DNA of 64,000 bases from Cryptomeria japonica (lineage: Eukaryota; Streptophyta; Pinopsida; Cupressales; Cupressaceae): assembly GCF_030272615.1 (NCBI RefSeq), contig NW_026729182.1, forward strand, positions 1 to 64,000, given 5' to 3'. Made by a program: the position numbers and the translations under genes. The notes beneath the pieces were generated by a model. It worked only from the letters and a program-made list of their open reading frames with translations. It made no database searches and was not told the DNA's origin. This document shows positions 47,057-59,884 of the stretch, piece after piece; positions within the stretch are counted from its first letter, which is position 1; the number at the start of each line of letters is the position of its first letter.

Positions 47057-47299
47057 AAAAAGTCAGACTTTAATGATTTTTAAATAGGTGATCCCGTTTG
47101 AAAGAGAAAAGGACTTTCCCCACTTAGGATAATGATGATAGTGGAAAAAGAAAACAAAATAAACCATTACAAATATGACATCCCATATATCAAGTGTCCA
47201 TACTAGATTTTTGATCATTTAGAATCATTGTACCCATATCATCTAGGAGGTCGTGCATAGAGGTCCACACCTTCAATATTTTTATGAAAGGTCCCAAAT

Positions 47300-47847
47300 T
47301 AGCTAGCCTATTAGCTAATGTGTTCCCTCTTCCTAGAGAGTGTGAGTTAATTTGTATGGTGAAAATCAAAGACGAGATTTCTCATAGTTTAGCTAGGGGA
47401 TGCCTTACCATTAAGCATCATGATTATGTTTCTCGAGTCACCTTCAACAATAATTGTAACAAAGCCTTTATCATTTTCTAGAGATATACCATGGTACATA
47501 GGAGCTGCCTTAGCAAAGTTGGAGGTCTTGACCCCTAAATTGATCATGTAGGAAATAATCAAGCTATCTAACTCATCCCTAATGATGCCTCCCTTTGTCA
47601 CTCGACTTGGATTTCCCTTTGATGAGCCGTAAAATGTTAATTTTAGCCAACCAATTTCAAGGGGACTAGTGAATAAAGTTTCTAAATCCAAAGCCCAAGA
47701 GATGAAATTAGAGAGGGAGAGAAAAATCTTCCAATTAGCAATGTTGATCTTAAGAGGCGAGGGGGACTTCTTGTGCTTGGAAGAGGGAAAACACTTGATA
47801 TTATCCTTTATGTTGTGGATAATGGAGATCACTAAAGCTTCCCACAA
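47300..47847 (-). pseudogene. LINE RNase H domain, degenerate
   Basis: LKLTFYGSSKGNPSRVTKGG corresponds to the catalytic start (the Asp of the usual DG is replaced by Tyr-Gly), followed by IIRDELDSLIISY, KAAPMYHGISLEN and VEGDSRNIIMMLNGK with the conserved Asp. The loss of the first Asp suggests no activity. Confidence 0.85.
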
Positions 47848-47849
47848 AA

Positions 47850-50350
47850 ATTTCTTATCCCTAAAAATTATGTTGTTATGCTCTTTCTAAATACTCTAGC
47901 TTGAGTGAAGAAAACCCTACCGCTAAAGCTGAACAATCAAGGGGTGGGAGAATTGGGGGGGGGGGGTCAAGGAATATGAAACCAACATGGGATCTTTTTG
48001 CCAAGTCTAGGTTGAAGAGAATGTTTAAATAGTACTCACAATGGAATAAGAGATGAATGATAGTTTCTTTAATGTTTTAGCAAAAAAAAAAAACGATTGA
48101 CCAATTACTTACCTCTTTTCTAGAGATTATCAATGGCAAGAATTTTTCTATGACAAAATATCCACAAAAAAAGTAGACTTTAGGGATGGTTCTACATCTC
48201 CATATGTTTCTCCACTCAAATTGAGGAGGCCACAAAGGAGAGAAGAGATTGAATCTAGACTTGACCGATTAAATCCCATCCTTAGAAGAAGGCCAAACCA
48301 GAATATCAAGAGAATGAGGTCTATAAAATATTTGCATGTTATAGATCGAGGAGTTCAATAGTAGCAACATGAATTGTGGGATCAAATTTTTTAGGATCAG
48401 TTTTCTAAGGAGACGAAGAAATATTCCAATAGTCCTTGACAATGACATAAAGTCTCCTAGTTAAGTCCACCTCAATAGCCAAGCATAGAGGGTGGAACTA
48501 TAGAGGAACATAAGAGGCCCAAGGATCCTTCCAAAAGTAGACTAGTTCACCATTACCTAGCTTCCAAATCACATTATTGCTTAATAAGGATCTATTTTTA
48601 AGAATGCTATTGTAGATGTGATAACCATGAGGCAAAGTGTCCAAATGAAGAAACAATCTTCCTTCCCTTCCTTGCAAATATTTAGCTCTCAAAACACTTG
48701 ACCAGTTAGAGGGAATCATAAGAATTATCTAGCTAAATTTTGAGAGAAAATAAGTATTCGAGGTTTTAGTATTTCTAATGTTAAGGCCCCTTGACTTTTT
48801 ACAAGAGAAAAACATCTCCTAATCCACAATGGATACATGATTCTTTTGATCCATCCTTGACTAGAGGAAAATTCTTTGACTCTATTCTAACTTCTTAGTC
48901 TATGAAGAAAGAATTTGCAAAAGAGAAAGAAGAGAGATATAGGTACTTTGGAGAGAAGCCTTAACCAAGTAGAATTTCCCAATATTACTCAAAGGAGACC
49001 TTTCCAACCAGCAAGTGTTTTTTGAATCTGTTTCAGTAAAGATGACCAAACAAAACTATAAAATTTTGATGTTGTTAAGTGCATACCCAAATAGGATGAA
49101 GGAAGGTTGGAGATTTGACACTTTAGCAAACTAGCAATACAGACTTGAAGAGAGGGATGGACATGCATGAAATATAAAGTAGTTTTTTTTAGATTTATCT
49201 TTTGACCTAGGACCATAGCTTAATCTAACAAAATAGAGACCCAACCCTTAGCCTCCACCATGGAAGAATACCCAATGAATATGGTATCATCAACAAAACA
49301 TTGATGGGAAACAAACTAAGGGGACAAAGATAGCCTAACACATTGAAAGAGGCATGTTCTCACACTATTATCGATGTTTTTTCCAACCACATCAACCAAT
49401 AGAATGAACAAGTAGGGAGAGAGAGGATCCCTTTGATGGACCCCTCCAAAGACCAAGAAAAAACCTTAAGGGGAGCCATAAACAAGAATAGAGAACATAG
49501 GGGAATGATTGAGAACTTCAATCATTTGCAAAATCTTGCCACAAAACTTGAACTTACTTAAAACCCTTGAGAGGAATAGCCATGATACTGTGTTATATGT
49601 TATAGAAATGTCCAAATTTAAGAGCATAGTTTATCTCTTACTTTTTTACCTAGAAGAAACCCCTTCTAGTGGGCATTAATCATGTTAATGATTTAATTTG
49701 ATTGACCACCAGTTTAGAAAAAAACTTATGTAGAGTATTACAAAGGTTGATAGGCCTAAACTTTGACATTCTATTTGCACCAACCTTTTTAGGGATAAGG
49801 ACATTATTTCTCTAAGAGGCCTGTGAGTAGATTGAAACTCCTTGATAGCTAAAATAACATCAGGACCCACAATACTCCAATGCATTTGACAAAAAGTCAA
49901 GGGGAATCCATTTAGACTTAGGAACTTAAAGGGGCTAAGAGAAAAGACCACAATTTTTGCTTCTTCTAAAAATCTAAGTTCTAGGGCCTCCAAATCATGG
50001 GGAAAGGGAGTTGGGAATAGCCTAAAGGATTATATTTGAAACTTGATTGAAGAGGGGATAAGAATTAGGGGGTGGATTGAGAAGATTCTTGAAAAAATTG
50101 ACTCCTTCCTGGTAGATCTATTCAACGTGATAGAAGACCGTACTATCTACCCAAATAAGTTCAAAAATTCTATTGCTTTTATTATGCTTGTGGATAGATT
50201 GATGAAATAAATTAGTGTTCAGATTACTCTCCTTAATCCATTTAAGTATGAATCTTTGCTTCTAAAAAATCTTCTCTTTTTCCAGAAGATTATGAAGCTT
50301 TCTCAAGAGAACTTTCTTATAAAGCTAGCTTGGGAGAGGCCCCAACCTTG
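47850..50350 (-). pseudogene. LINE reverse transcriptase, degenerate
   Basis: Start of RT near 50000 (NGFPLTFCQMHWSIVGPDVI, AIKEFQSTHRPLREI). Thumb-like part at 49216-48989 (GQKINLKKTTLYF, LPSSYLGMHLTT, LAGWKGLL). Linker at 48719-48498 (VLRAKYLQGREGRLFL, SNNVIWKLGNGELVYFWKDPW). Many stops and frame changes in between. The order is the same as in the LINE at 33087-35261. Confidence 0.85.
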
Positions 50351-50355
50351 TCCAT

Positions 50356-51310
50356 TTAAATATTGATAGAAATAATTTGAACTTTAATGTCCTTCTGAGA
50401 GAAGATGTTACAAAATGAAAACTCTTTCCACTCAATGAGATTTCTCTTTATTATTTTAAGTTTTTGAACTAAATAAAATATTGTATTCTCTTGAACCTCC
50501 AAATCCCACCAAAGAGCTAAAATCCCCTTCAAATTAGGTTGATGGGTCCATAATAGTTTGACGCTGAAGGGAAATTTTATAGTAGGCTTGGAAAGGAGCC
50601 AATGGAGGAGGCTAGGAAAATGACTAGAGCCAAAATGAATCATCGAAGAAGGGTGACCATGATTAATGAGATTCCAAGAGGATATTAGACAACAATCAAG
50701 GCAGACCTAGATGCAGCCATATCCAGATCTCTTATTGGACCAAATACATTTCATCCCTTCTAAATCCAATTCAATTAAACCCCCATGAATCAAAAGAAGA
50801 TGGAGATCCACCATAATATTAGAAAAGTGACCGACACCCCCTATTTTCTATGGGGTCAAAAGGGGAGTCTTAAAATATCCCATAAGCATCCAATTGGAAT
50901 CCTAGAAATTAACTTTGAGGCTAAGAAGGGAATACCATTGACCTCTCCTCATCACTTGATTATTTGAGAGAATAGATGATTGAGAGGATCCTTTTTGAAT
51001 TGTTGGCCACATCATAAAAGAAGTTATTAAGATAATGTTCATCTTTAGAGTTGAGAACACTAGTTAAGTTGTGGGGTTTCCATAATGTCATTAAACCCCT
51101 AGAGGCACCATCTACATCCACAACCAAAGAATTAGAGAAATGCTAGATAAACTTACTCACTTTGACAAAAGCATTAACACTCATATTGGTTTCCCGAAGA
51201 AGAAGAATCTCAGGTTTGATTTTTTTAATGATATTTTTTATTATATTTTTCTTATGAAGAATATTTAACCCCCTTTTATTCCAAGAGAGAATGATCAATT
51301 TTTAGATTTC
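50356..51310 (-). pseudogene. LINE endonuclease (APE type), degenerate
   Basis: Readable motifs: SWNKRGLN near 51290, LLLRETNM near 51200 (the catalytic Glu), then a core with many stops, and a final open piece (50643-50356) with TIKFPFSVKLLWTHQPNLKG. The family nicks target DNA to prime reverse transcription. Confidence 0.65.
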
Positions 51311-51375
51311 CCCAAATAGGGATCCTCTAGAGTACTCTTGCATTGAATGACCACATCTCTTACCACATTTGACTG

Positions 51376-52368
51376 TCATGTTTCTTTGGTAGGCTTGCAG
51401 CTAGGTTTCAAATCTTTTCCCACATCCGTAGTTTTTCTTAGGCTCTTGAATGAGGAAGAAGGAGTAGAAGGGATCCTAATAAAAGAAAGAGGCCTAGAAG
51501 AACCCACCAGAGGAGAAGGAAAGAGGATCTCCACGAGGGCTGAGTCTCGCTTAAATAGGACCACTTCAAAAGGGTTGAATTGAGACTTTGAAGAGAGGAC
51601 TAGAGGGGATGAGGTCCAACACCACAATGGACCATCAGAGGGTGGGGGCATGTAGTTCTCTTGAGTTGGGGCCGTTGAATCTAAAAATAAATATTTTTTA
51701 GAAGCCAAATTCTTGAGTAACACAAAAGTAGAAGGAGATCTTTCTGACCGACCATCAGGAGAGTTAGTAGTCAGATCATTAGAAGGAGAAATATTTAAGA
51801 CCAAAACATTGACAAGGACCTCCTTAGATATCTTAGGAACCAATGAATCCAATTGAGGGATAGAAGCTTAAAAATGACACCTCTAAGATGGAGAGTTGAG
51901 GAAGACAAAATGGTCATAGAACAATCAACTAAAATCCCCTCCTCGATGGAAGACTAGATCCAAAACCTGTTTGGAGATATAAGACTCGAGAACTTCCAAT
52001 ACTGGTGGAGTAGTAAGTGATCACTTCCACTTAAATAGAGGAAGAGGGATAACCTTCCTACAACTAGCTTTAGGGCAAGCATCACTTTGGTGACTTGGTA
52101 AAGAGAAAATATGGCAAAAAGAGGTAGAATTTTAAAATTCTAGGAGTTGAGACTAGGAATCAAAATGGGATTCCAACCTCACTGAATTCGATAATACCTT
52201 GTGATGTTCAATGTTAACAAAAAAGTGAGTGAAAACTAGCCTATATTTGTTTTTTAATGATAATATCAATAGAGAGTGTATACGATGAAAATGGAATGTT
52301 AAAACTATTGTAAAACCAACAAAGATCCAGCCACATAAAACCCTAGTTCTACAATTAAGATCTACCAT
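51376..52368 (-). pseudogene. LINE ORF1, nucleic-acid binding protein
   Basis: The piece 52368-52153 resembles a DUF4283-type region (NKYRLVFTHFFVNIE, SVRLESHFDSQ). A zinc-knuckle-like CHIFSLPSHQSDAC follows near 52090 (second Cys replaced by Phe). A Ser/Pro-rich linker (51852-51376) is open for 158 codons. In plant LINEs ORF1 coats the element RNA. Confidence 0.65.
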
Positions 52369-53174
52369 ACAACAATGAAGAACCTAAAACATGCAAAATA
52401 TAAAAAACATGAAAGATTATACCATTCACATGCTTAGTAAGGTTTGATTTCAATTTTTTCCTATCTTCATCGATCTTGTTTGATATAATTGTTCTCAAAT
52501 TTTGTATTGTGCACAAGATCTCAACAAAGAACAAATTGTGGTTGTGTAGATGCTTGATTGCTTGATCGCATGAAGGATTGATTGATCACATACTAAATCA
52601 TCAGGGTTGGTAAGGATGAAAGGATCCTCTTATATAGAAGACACCTTATAAAATAGAGGGATATAATTAAGAGGTGAAAGGATAAATGGTTGGCTAGGAT
52701 TAAATGGTAGGTAGAGGAAATAATAAAATATTAGAGAGGTTGTTAAAGGAAAATTAAGAGATGGATAACAAGTGTCATGGAGGGAAAAAGCTAATTAGTT
52801 AATTAAATAAATAAAGATCTATTTAATTAATAGAAGAGGTGGGACCAATTAAATAAATAAAATGTTTTTTTATTTAATGTAGGGAAAGGATAATTTAAAT
52901 AAATAAAAATATTTATTTAAATAGCTTGGAAAGGATAATTTAAATAAATAAAAATATTTATTTAAATAGGGAAAGGATAATTTAAATAAATAAAAATATT
53001 TATTTAAATAGGGAAATGATAATTTAAATAAATAAAAATATTTATTTAAATAGGGAAAGGCTAGAAGAGGATAAATGAATATTTAAATAAATAAAAATCT
53101 ATTTAATTAATAGAAGGCTTAGGATAAAATAATTAAATATATAAATCAGACTAGAACAATTTTAGGGGTCTACA
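52277..53174 (-). repeat. LTR-like repeat, copy b
   Basis: About 898 bp starting TGTATACGATGAAAATGG and ending GGGGTCTACA (TGTAGACCCC on the minus strand, a common gypsy LTR start). Homologous to 45073-45830. It carries a four-fold palindromic repeat at 52881-53055 that is present once in copy a. No convincing primer site or polypurine tract was found next to either copy. Confidence 0.65.
52881..53055. repeat. four tandem copies of a palindromic ~43-bp unit
   Basis: Each unit is GGGAAAGGATAATTTAAATA followed by AATAAAAATATTTATTTAAAT, whose AT part is self-complementary (ATTTAAATAAATA / TATTTATTTAAAT). Copy a of the LTR has one unit at about 45705-45760. Confidence 0.9.
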
Positions 53175-53353
53175 TTTTAGAGCATCCTTGTGCTTAGTCA
53201 ACCCTAAATGAATGGGGTAATGGTAGGAAGTAGGTTTAATTTGAATTTAAAATGTAAAATTAGTGGATAACAGATGCACAGGAATAATAGATAAATGGAT
53301 AGAACAATTGTATAAGTTATGAGAAAACATGAAAGATAATAAGTAGTAGATAT

Positions 53354-54529
53354 TGTGTCGACTTGAATTTCATCATCAAAATACTACCTGCAGCAAGTTA
53401 GTTTCACAAAATACAAAGAAAATGCTACAGGAAATCCAAAATCAACCAATGAAACTACATGAAATACATATGAAATAAAAATACTATTATTGCCTTCATG
53501 ATTTATGTCTCATTGTGTCCTAACTCCACTATTCCTGGTTTTAGATGGTGTGCTCTCAGACAAGCACCAATTGCTTCCAAGATGGCATATGAAGAATGGA
53601 CTGATAACTAGTAGTTAACTAATGCTATGATATGAAATGCTAAATGATTATACTTATTTGCTTCAAGATAAAAAACTCACGGATGCATAAGTTTTCACAA
53701 ATGATTAGCTTTGGAAACTCACTTGAAGACTAACTTGAAAACTAACTCTCTATCATCTCAAACTCCCGATCTTATAGACTTTGAGAGGATAAGATGATGT
53801 GGCCTAGATCAATGATCATGATCAGATCTGGAGATTTGGATGGCAGTGAGCAAAGGTGAAGGTTGAGAGAAAGGGGGAAGGAGAAGAAAAGTGTCACTCA
53901 TCTCAGCTTGACTGGGTTGCTGACTGAGGGAATCTAGGGATGGTTGGAGAAGATTTAGGCATGAGAGGACAACTGGACTCAAGTCCTTCCTAAGATGTAG
54001 GGATTTTGGAGGGAATATAGAAGAAGGTTATGAAATGTGTGTATGTACACAATATTTTATTAAATTTGGAGGTTGAAGATAAGTGGCTAATAAATATTTT
54101 ATTTATTTTAATTTGTTAAATTAATTTAGCCACATGATAGATGAGTTGGCAAAGGAAATATGAAGTGGAGATGGAAGGTAAGTTGGAAATGAAATTAAAT
54201 AATTTAAGAAATCATTTAATATTTGAGACTATAGGATAGGAGAATAATCATTAAATATTAGATATTTAAATGATTGGAAGAAATAATTAAATATTAGATA
54301 TTTAATTAATTGATTAAAAGGATAATTAAATATTAGATATTTAATTAATTAGAGGAATAGGATAGATGAATTAATTAATAAAATATTTCAATAAAATTAA
54401 TTAATAGAAAGACACGAAATGAATTAAATAAATTAATCTTTTCAAATTAACTATTTAATAGAAGAATAAACATTAAATAAATACAAAATATTTATTTAAT
54501 CGCTCATAGCCAATTTTTATGTGTATACA
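53354..54529 (-). repeat. 3' LTR of Tat element
   Basis: 1176 bp, starts TGTGTCGACTTGAATTTC and ends GTGTATACA. Homologous to 3659-4234 at both ends; the middle ~600 bp are present only here. Confidence 0.85.
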
Positions 54530-54543
54530 TTTTTCCCCTCTTT
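54530..54543 (-). other. polypurine tract of Tat element
   Basis: AAAGAGGGGAAAAA on the minus strand, directly next to the LTR. This fixes the LTR as the 3' LTR of an element extending to the right. Confidence 0.85.
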
Positions 54544-54724
54544 GAAATGATGTCAAGACAACATTATTTCAAAGATTAAATCAAGTCTCGTTAATGTACC
54601 TGATAGAGATAAAAATCTTGATTGTGTGCCCCCTCGGGAGATTGATCGTGAATTTGTTGAATAATTTTGATAAGCAATTGATCTCACGGAAATTGAAAAT
54701 ATCCATCAATTAAATTTATTCATA

Positions 54725-54900
<176 letters not shown>

Positions 54901-55199
54901 GCCCCATTGAAAAACATTAATTGCCCTTCCAAATAGGAAATATAAAATTAACCAAAGTTAATTTTATTTTCATTTACATCCTTGTCAGCTTTGTGAAGAA
55001 ATTGTCTTGGTGAGGTGGCAAAATGGTGATCTCGTTGGAGAACCATCAATTTGAGCGCATTCGATGATATCAACGACCTCCTGAGAATGGCTTTTCAGTA
55101 TGTATCTTATCCCAAATTTCTCACAACTTGTCATTTGAGTTTTCATATATATATATATTACCACGTTTTTTGGCTATTTTTGAATTTTTTCGATTTTTG

Positions 55200-55510
55200 G
55201 AATTATATTTAGCGTTTTGTTTTTTGTTGTATCGCTTTTCCATGTAAAGTTAGCGCATTTGATAAGTTTAGCGCATATGCTCATTAGGGTAGCGCATGTG
55301 TGATGTATGTTAGCTATTTTGCTTGGTCAACACTTTTGGTCTAAGTGTTTGAGCTTGTGATGCTGAAAACAACACTTTTGTTCATTTCACGCATATGCTC
55401 GAAAGTTTAGCACTTTTGTTAAAAAGGTTCACGCATATGTATGGTTTAGCGCTTGTGTTTAATAGAATAGTGCTTTTGTTAAAAGGATTAATGCTTTTGC
55501 TTCTGATGAA
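55200..55510. repeat. 18-21-bp degenerate repeat array near Tat 3' end
   Basis: Around 14 units of the type TTAGCGCTTTTGTT or TTAGCGCATATGCTC, spaced 18-22 bp. The core is the reverse complement of the units at 3270-3560. It lies between the antisense ORF and the polypurine tract. Confidence 0.7.
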
Positions 55511-55899
55511 TGTGTTTGATGTATTTCATAGTAAAAAATCACTTTGATGATTAGATTTAGGTATTTTGATGCACAATTTGTGAAAAACAGGTACTTGATT
55601 GTTTGATTTGATAATGTTGATTGATAGGATAAACGATTGATCGATTTGATGTGATTGGATAGAGTAGCTCTAAGAAACCGATTTAGTTTCTGATGAAGAG
55701 CATAGCAGAGTTTGATTTATAGAAAACCGTGATTGATAGGTTTAAATTGATTTGATAGCCTGATTTGCTTCATGTGAAAAAAATTACCAATTGTTGATGT
55801 TAGAGATTAGCGATCTCTTTGATTTGATAGATAGATGATTGATGATCAAATTCTCTTGGTAAATAGGAGGAACTTGATGTTCTCCTATGTTGGGAGAAA

Positions 55900-57900
55900 T
55901 TCTCGGCGATGTGGAACATAGTGCCAGAGCTTACATAGGCAGAGGTGAGACATATAGATGCTTGTGGATTACGCCACTTGTTATACATTCCTAATATTAC
56001 CCATAATAGGGGATTGTTGACAATGTTAGCCAAGAGATGGCATAGCGAGCATAACACTTTCCACCTGCCCATGGGTGAGAATAGTGTGACACTTGAAGAT
56101 GTCTACAGGATTCTCCACATCCCAGTGACCGGTGAGTTAGTTTAGTATGATTTTCAGGATCTTGGAGGGACAGAGGCATGCAGAGCCATATTTGGTTGAG
56201 AGAATTGGGAGAGGAGAGATCCGATGGGAGGATATGATTATGTATTATGAGATTGTTCCTGTGATTCTTGCAGGTTTGATTAGGGGATTCATCTGTCCAG
56301 ATAGGAGATCTCGAGGTTTTTCTATTGGTTGGGGTGAGATTCTTCAGAGCATGATGTAGCGTTAGACTTGATATGCGTGTGGTTTTTTCATGCTTTCTCA
56401 TTTGTATCATGATCTTCATCAAGTTGTTTTCGATGAGGGTGCTAGTCTGTCGACATGATGCACACTTTTGCAGATCTGGTGCTGGGAGCACATTGCTACT
56501 ACTTGGCCTATTCATCATAGAGTTTGTGGTGAGAGAAAGCCATATGTTTATCTTTATGCAGGTATCCTTACTCAACATAAGCTGGGTAAGATGGAGTATT
56601 GGCGTTGGGTTCTTGATTCATTGGACAGTGTTATTTGGAGACCTTATATCGATTGTGAGCCATGGATAGATGATGCACAAACATTACCATTTATTATGCA
56701 GAGTAGATATCTCATTGGTCGGACTCCATTAATTGTTGAGAGACAGTTGATTAGTCACATTTTGAGACAATTTGGTAGCATTCAGCCTATGCCTACTGGT
56801 GTCACGATATATGCATGACAATACAGAGATAGGTGAGATTGGGGACCTTCTTTGTCATTTGAGTTGGCACGTGCAAAGTTTCTTGCTACTCCTAGGGTAG
56901 CTTATGATATGAGATTGCACATTCTTGATCCTGGGGTTACTGCAGATTATGCTCAATATATATTAGCACACCCATTTCCTCGTATTATTGATCCAACAGA
57001 TCCTCCTATCTTAGGAGATGAGAATGATGATTTAGATGATCCAGTTATCAGGAGACGTAGATGGAGATGAGAGCTTAGAGCTACTCAAGAGGCCGGAGGG
57101 GATGGAGATGAGGGAGGAGATGGAGGTGGTGGCGATAGGAGACCCAGATGGAGAGGAGGTCGATTGAGAGTCCGTGGAGGTCCATTTGGACCAGTTGGCA
57201 GGATTGGGAGACCGCTTCCTATTAGTGGGAGAGAGGTTGGAAAGATTTGGAGGGATACTAGCAGGGCAGAGATGAGATCACTGAGAGGGTTGCCATTGAT
57301 AGGAGGAGGTAGGATGAGTGGACTGGATGGGGGTTGTGGGAGAGGCATTGATTTTGGGCAGATTCAGCCTGACCCTAGGGTTATTGCAATGCATGGTGGA
57401 GAGGATGAGGATCTAGAGGATCATGTTCCACTCATTAGATGACAGGTTCTGAGAGCTACTCGGACTTAGATTCCAACAGGTGGACAGGGAGGTGGAGATG
57501 AGGGTATTGGGGTTCATGTGCTAGAGCAGGAGACCATTGATAGTCTCAGAGCATGGATAGATCAGCTTAGCGCATAGATACAGACACTCATGACAGAGAG
57601 AGACACGGTTGTTAGGAGACAACAAGATACTCAAGGTCTTCTTGATCACATTCAACAGGTTGGATTGGGCACTCTCTCAGCTGATACTATTAGAGCACTA
57701 GTTTGGGTCGAGAAGGAGACTACCCGTTGGCGACGACTATATGAGGATTTAGAAGCAGAGAGCCATAGAGAAGGTAGTTATCATACCACCATGAGGATGG
57801 ATACTAGCAGCGGTGGAGTCATGGGACCTCCTTAGAGGAGTGGTGATCATGTGAGACAAGCATCTGGAGGATCTTCTCGCCCACAACCATAGAGACGGAT
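55900..57900 (+). pseudogene. antisense ORF encoding a plant mobile domain (PMD) protein
   Basis: Plus strand, opposite to the pol genes of the surrounding Tat element. Motifs of the PMD (aminotransferase-like plant mobile domain) family: LTMLAKRWHSEHNTFHLPMG, NSVTLEDVYRILHIPVTGEL, FICPDRRSRGFSIGWGEI, IWCWEHIATTWP, YRY/YLYAG, HKLGKMEYWRWVLDSLDSVI, WRPYIDCEPW, IGRTPLIVERQL and RQFGSIQPMP. A Gly/Arg/Asp-rich low-complexity part follows (57020-57440), then a coiled-coil-like end (RDTVVRRQQDTQGLLDHIQQ) to about 57835. At least eight stops, nearly all TAG or TGA at Gln or Arg positions (56143, 57068, 57440). Host MAIN-like genes carry the same domain; here it is part of a retroelement. Confidence 0.8.
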
Positions 57901-59884
57901 AGAGTCAGGTGGTAGTGGTACATGACAACCTTGACTTGACTTCGTATTGATGAGGCATTTGCACTTTTGATCTGATATCATTGTATACTTGGACTTTTAT
58001 TGTTTTATGATGATCTATATGCAGACATGGACTCTATATGATGATGATCTTTATTATGCATGTTACTCTATTTTATGATGATCTATATGCATTGATTATA
58101 TGGATGCAATGATTAGATGGATGATGTTATGATATTTTTTCTTTATTAAGATGATATTTTATATGATGATGCAATGATAAATGTTTTTGATGACCTTGGA
58201 TGCAAATTAAAATGATTACTAACTTAAATGATGTGATGTACTTAAATGATGCAAATGCAATGATCTATATGGGAATGAAAATAAATGATTATGCAATATG
58301 TTTTTCAAATTTTTTTGATTTTTATATGTAATGCTTATAATGATTATGAATCTAAGTGCAAAGATGTAACTAAATGATCTTAATGAATCTTTAATGATAA
58401 TGCAAATAATAATGATAATACACTACATGATTAATGAAATGCACTTAATTGAATGCAAACTAATGCAATGATTTAAATGCAACTAAATGAAATAGATGAT
58501 GATTAAAATGATTCTAAAAAATGAATGCACCTATAATGATCAAATGCAAATTGTTTTTGTTTGTCCAAGTATACTCAATCTTTCTTCATGACTGTTGATC
58601 TTTGAATGAAATGAAATGCTTATAATGCAACTGACATTGAATGCTTATAATGTAGATGAATAATGAGCTAATCTAAAATGATCTAACTAAAAATGATACT
58701 ACCATTCTTCATATGTTATCTTGTAATAATGCTTGATTTCATCATTGAGCTTTAAAATGTTGTAAGAAAATACAAGCAACTTGACATAATGATTCAAGAT
58801 GAACTGAGTATTTCTTACATTGATTTTGATATAGCAAGTTAATACAAGCGACTTTATATAATGAATCAAGTTGACCTGAGTATTTCTTGCAGAATAGACA
58901 AGGATTATCTTCTTTCATGCATGACTCAGAACGTCCTCCTTGATCTTTTTCCAATCATATCCTGAGACAAGTACATACCTTAATAAGAGATAAACCACAG
59001 ACAACAATCAAAGAAAAATAATCATGCCCCATGATAGCTTCTCTAGTCATAGACATCCTTGAGTCGCATAGAGTACATGATTAGCAATAAAATCAAGATA
59101 TAAACACCGAATCTCGCATGTCATTCACATGTTCTCATGGTCATTAACTGATATAATCATCTTGATGAATGATCTTGGATAATCCTTTATTACTTGCTGG
59201 TTGATTCTTCATTTTTTGAGTTTCACATTTTAGTTTCCATGAAATGCCTTGATCTTTGTTGCTTTGTTGCTCGTTATTTGTTTCAAAATCCTAGGTGTTT
59301 TTGTTTTTTCTAAGTTTTCCGAATGTTTTGGATTTTGAAAGATTCAAAAGATCACCTTAGCAAAAGGAATTAGGATTTTCCCCCAGCGGAAACAAAACTT
59401 TATTATGGATGTAAGAATTGATCAAGATCCAAACCATGGCGGGATACAAATGTAGATTGATTGATTCTGATAAAAGCTAAGATAGTGACTATGATAAGTA
59501 TGCCAAAAATTGATAATTGTTGGTAAGCTGCATACTAAATGGTTAAGAGAAATAGACGCAAAAGATGGAATGGATAAGATAAGATAGATGGAAGTGATAA
59601 TTGTGATAGGATGAAGTGGATAGGTGTGCAAAGTGATCTCATAGATGGAAGAACTCACTTTTTAGATAGCGCCTGTTTACCAGGTTTTCACCATTTAAAT
59701 TTATTGCATTTTCCCCTTTTCTTCTTCTTTTAATTTCTTTTAAATGATTTATGCTTTTTAGGGATTTTCTGATTTGCTTCTTTTTACCGATTTCTTCAAA
59801 ACTTTATATGCTATTTATTGATTTTTTCCAAGACTTTATATGCTTTTTATTGATTTTTTCCAAGACTTTATATCTCAAGCATAG
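57901..59884. other. Tat element spacer between PMD ORF and pol
   Basis: AT-rich, with many AAATGAT/TGATGATG-type short repeats (57960-58560). An imperfect ~75-bp direct repeat lies at about 58760-58910 (AATACAAGCAACTT ... GAGTATTTCTTAC). A polypurine-like GCTGGGGGAAAA on minus lies near 59378, close to the end of pol. No gene seen. Confidence 0.5.

Larger units (their letters stand above)
46430..52368 (-). mobile_element. long but decayed LINE (L1 type with RNase H)
   Basis: Minus strand, in order: ORF1 with a DUF4283-like part and zinc knuckle (52368-52080), Ser/Pro-rich spacer (51852-51376), endonuclease (about 51300-50356), reverse transcriptase (about 50350-48990), zinc-finger region (about 48720-48000), RNase H (47847-47300) and a downstream ORF (47056-46430). 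Frames are broken throughout. The 5' end is cut by the LTR-like repeat starting at 52277. Confidence 0.8.

Noticed and set aside
57085-57348. Pro/Leu-rich frame on the minus strand
   Set aside because: Shadow of the Gly/Arg-rich low-complexity part of the PMD ORF on the plus strand.
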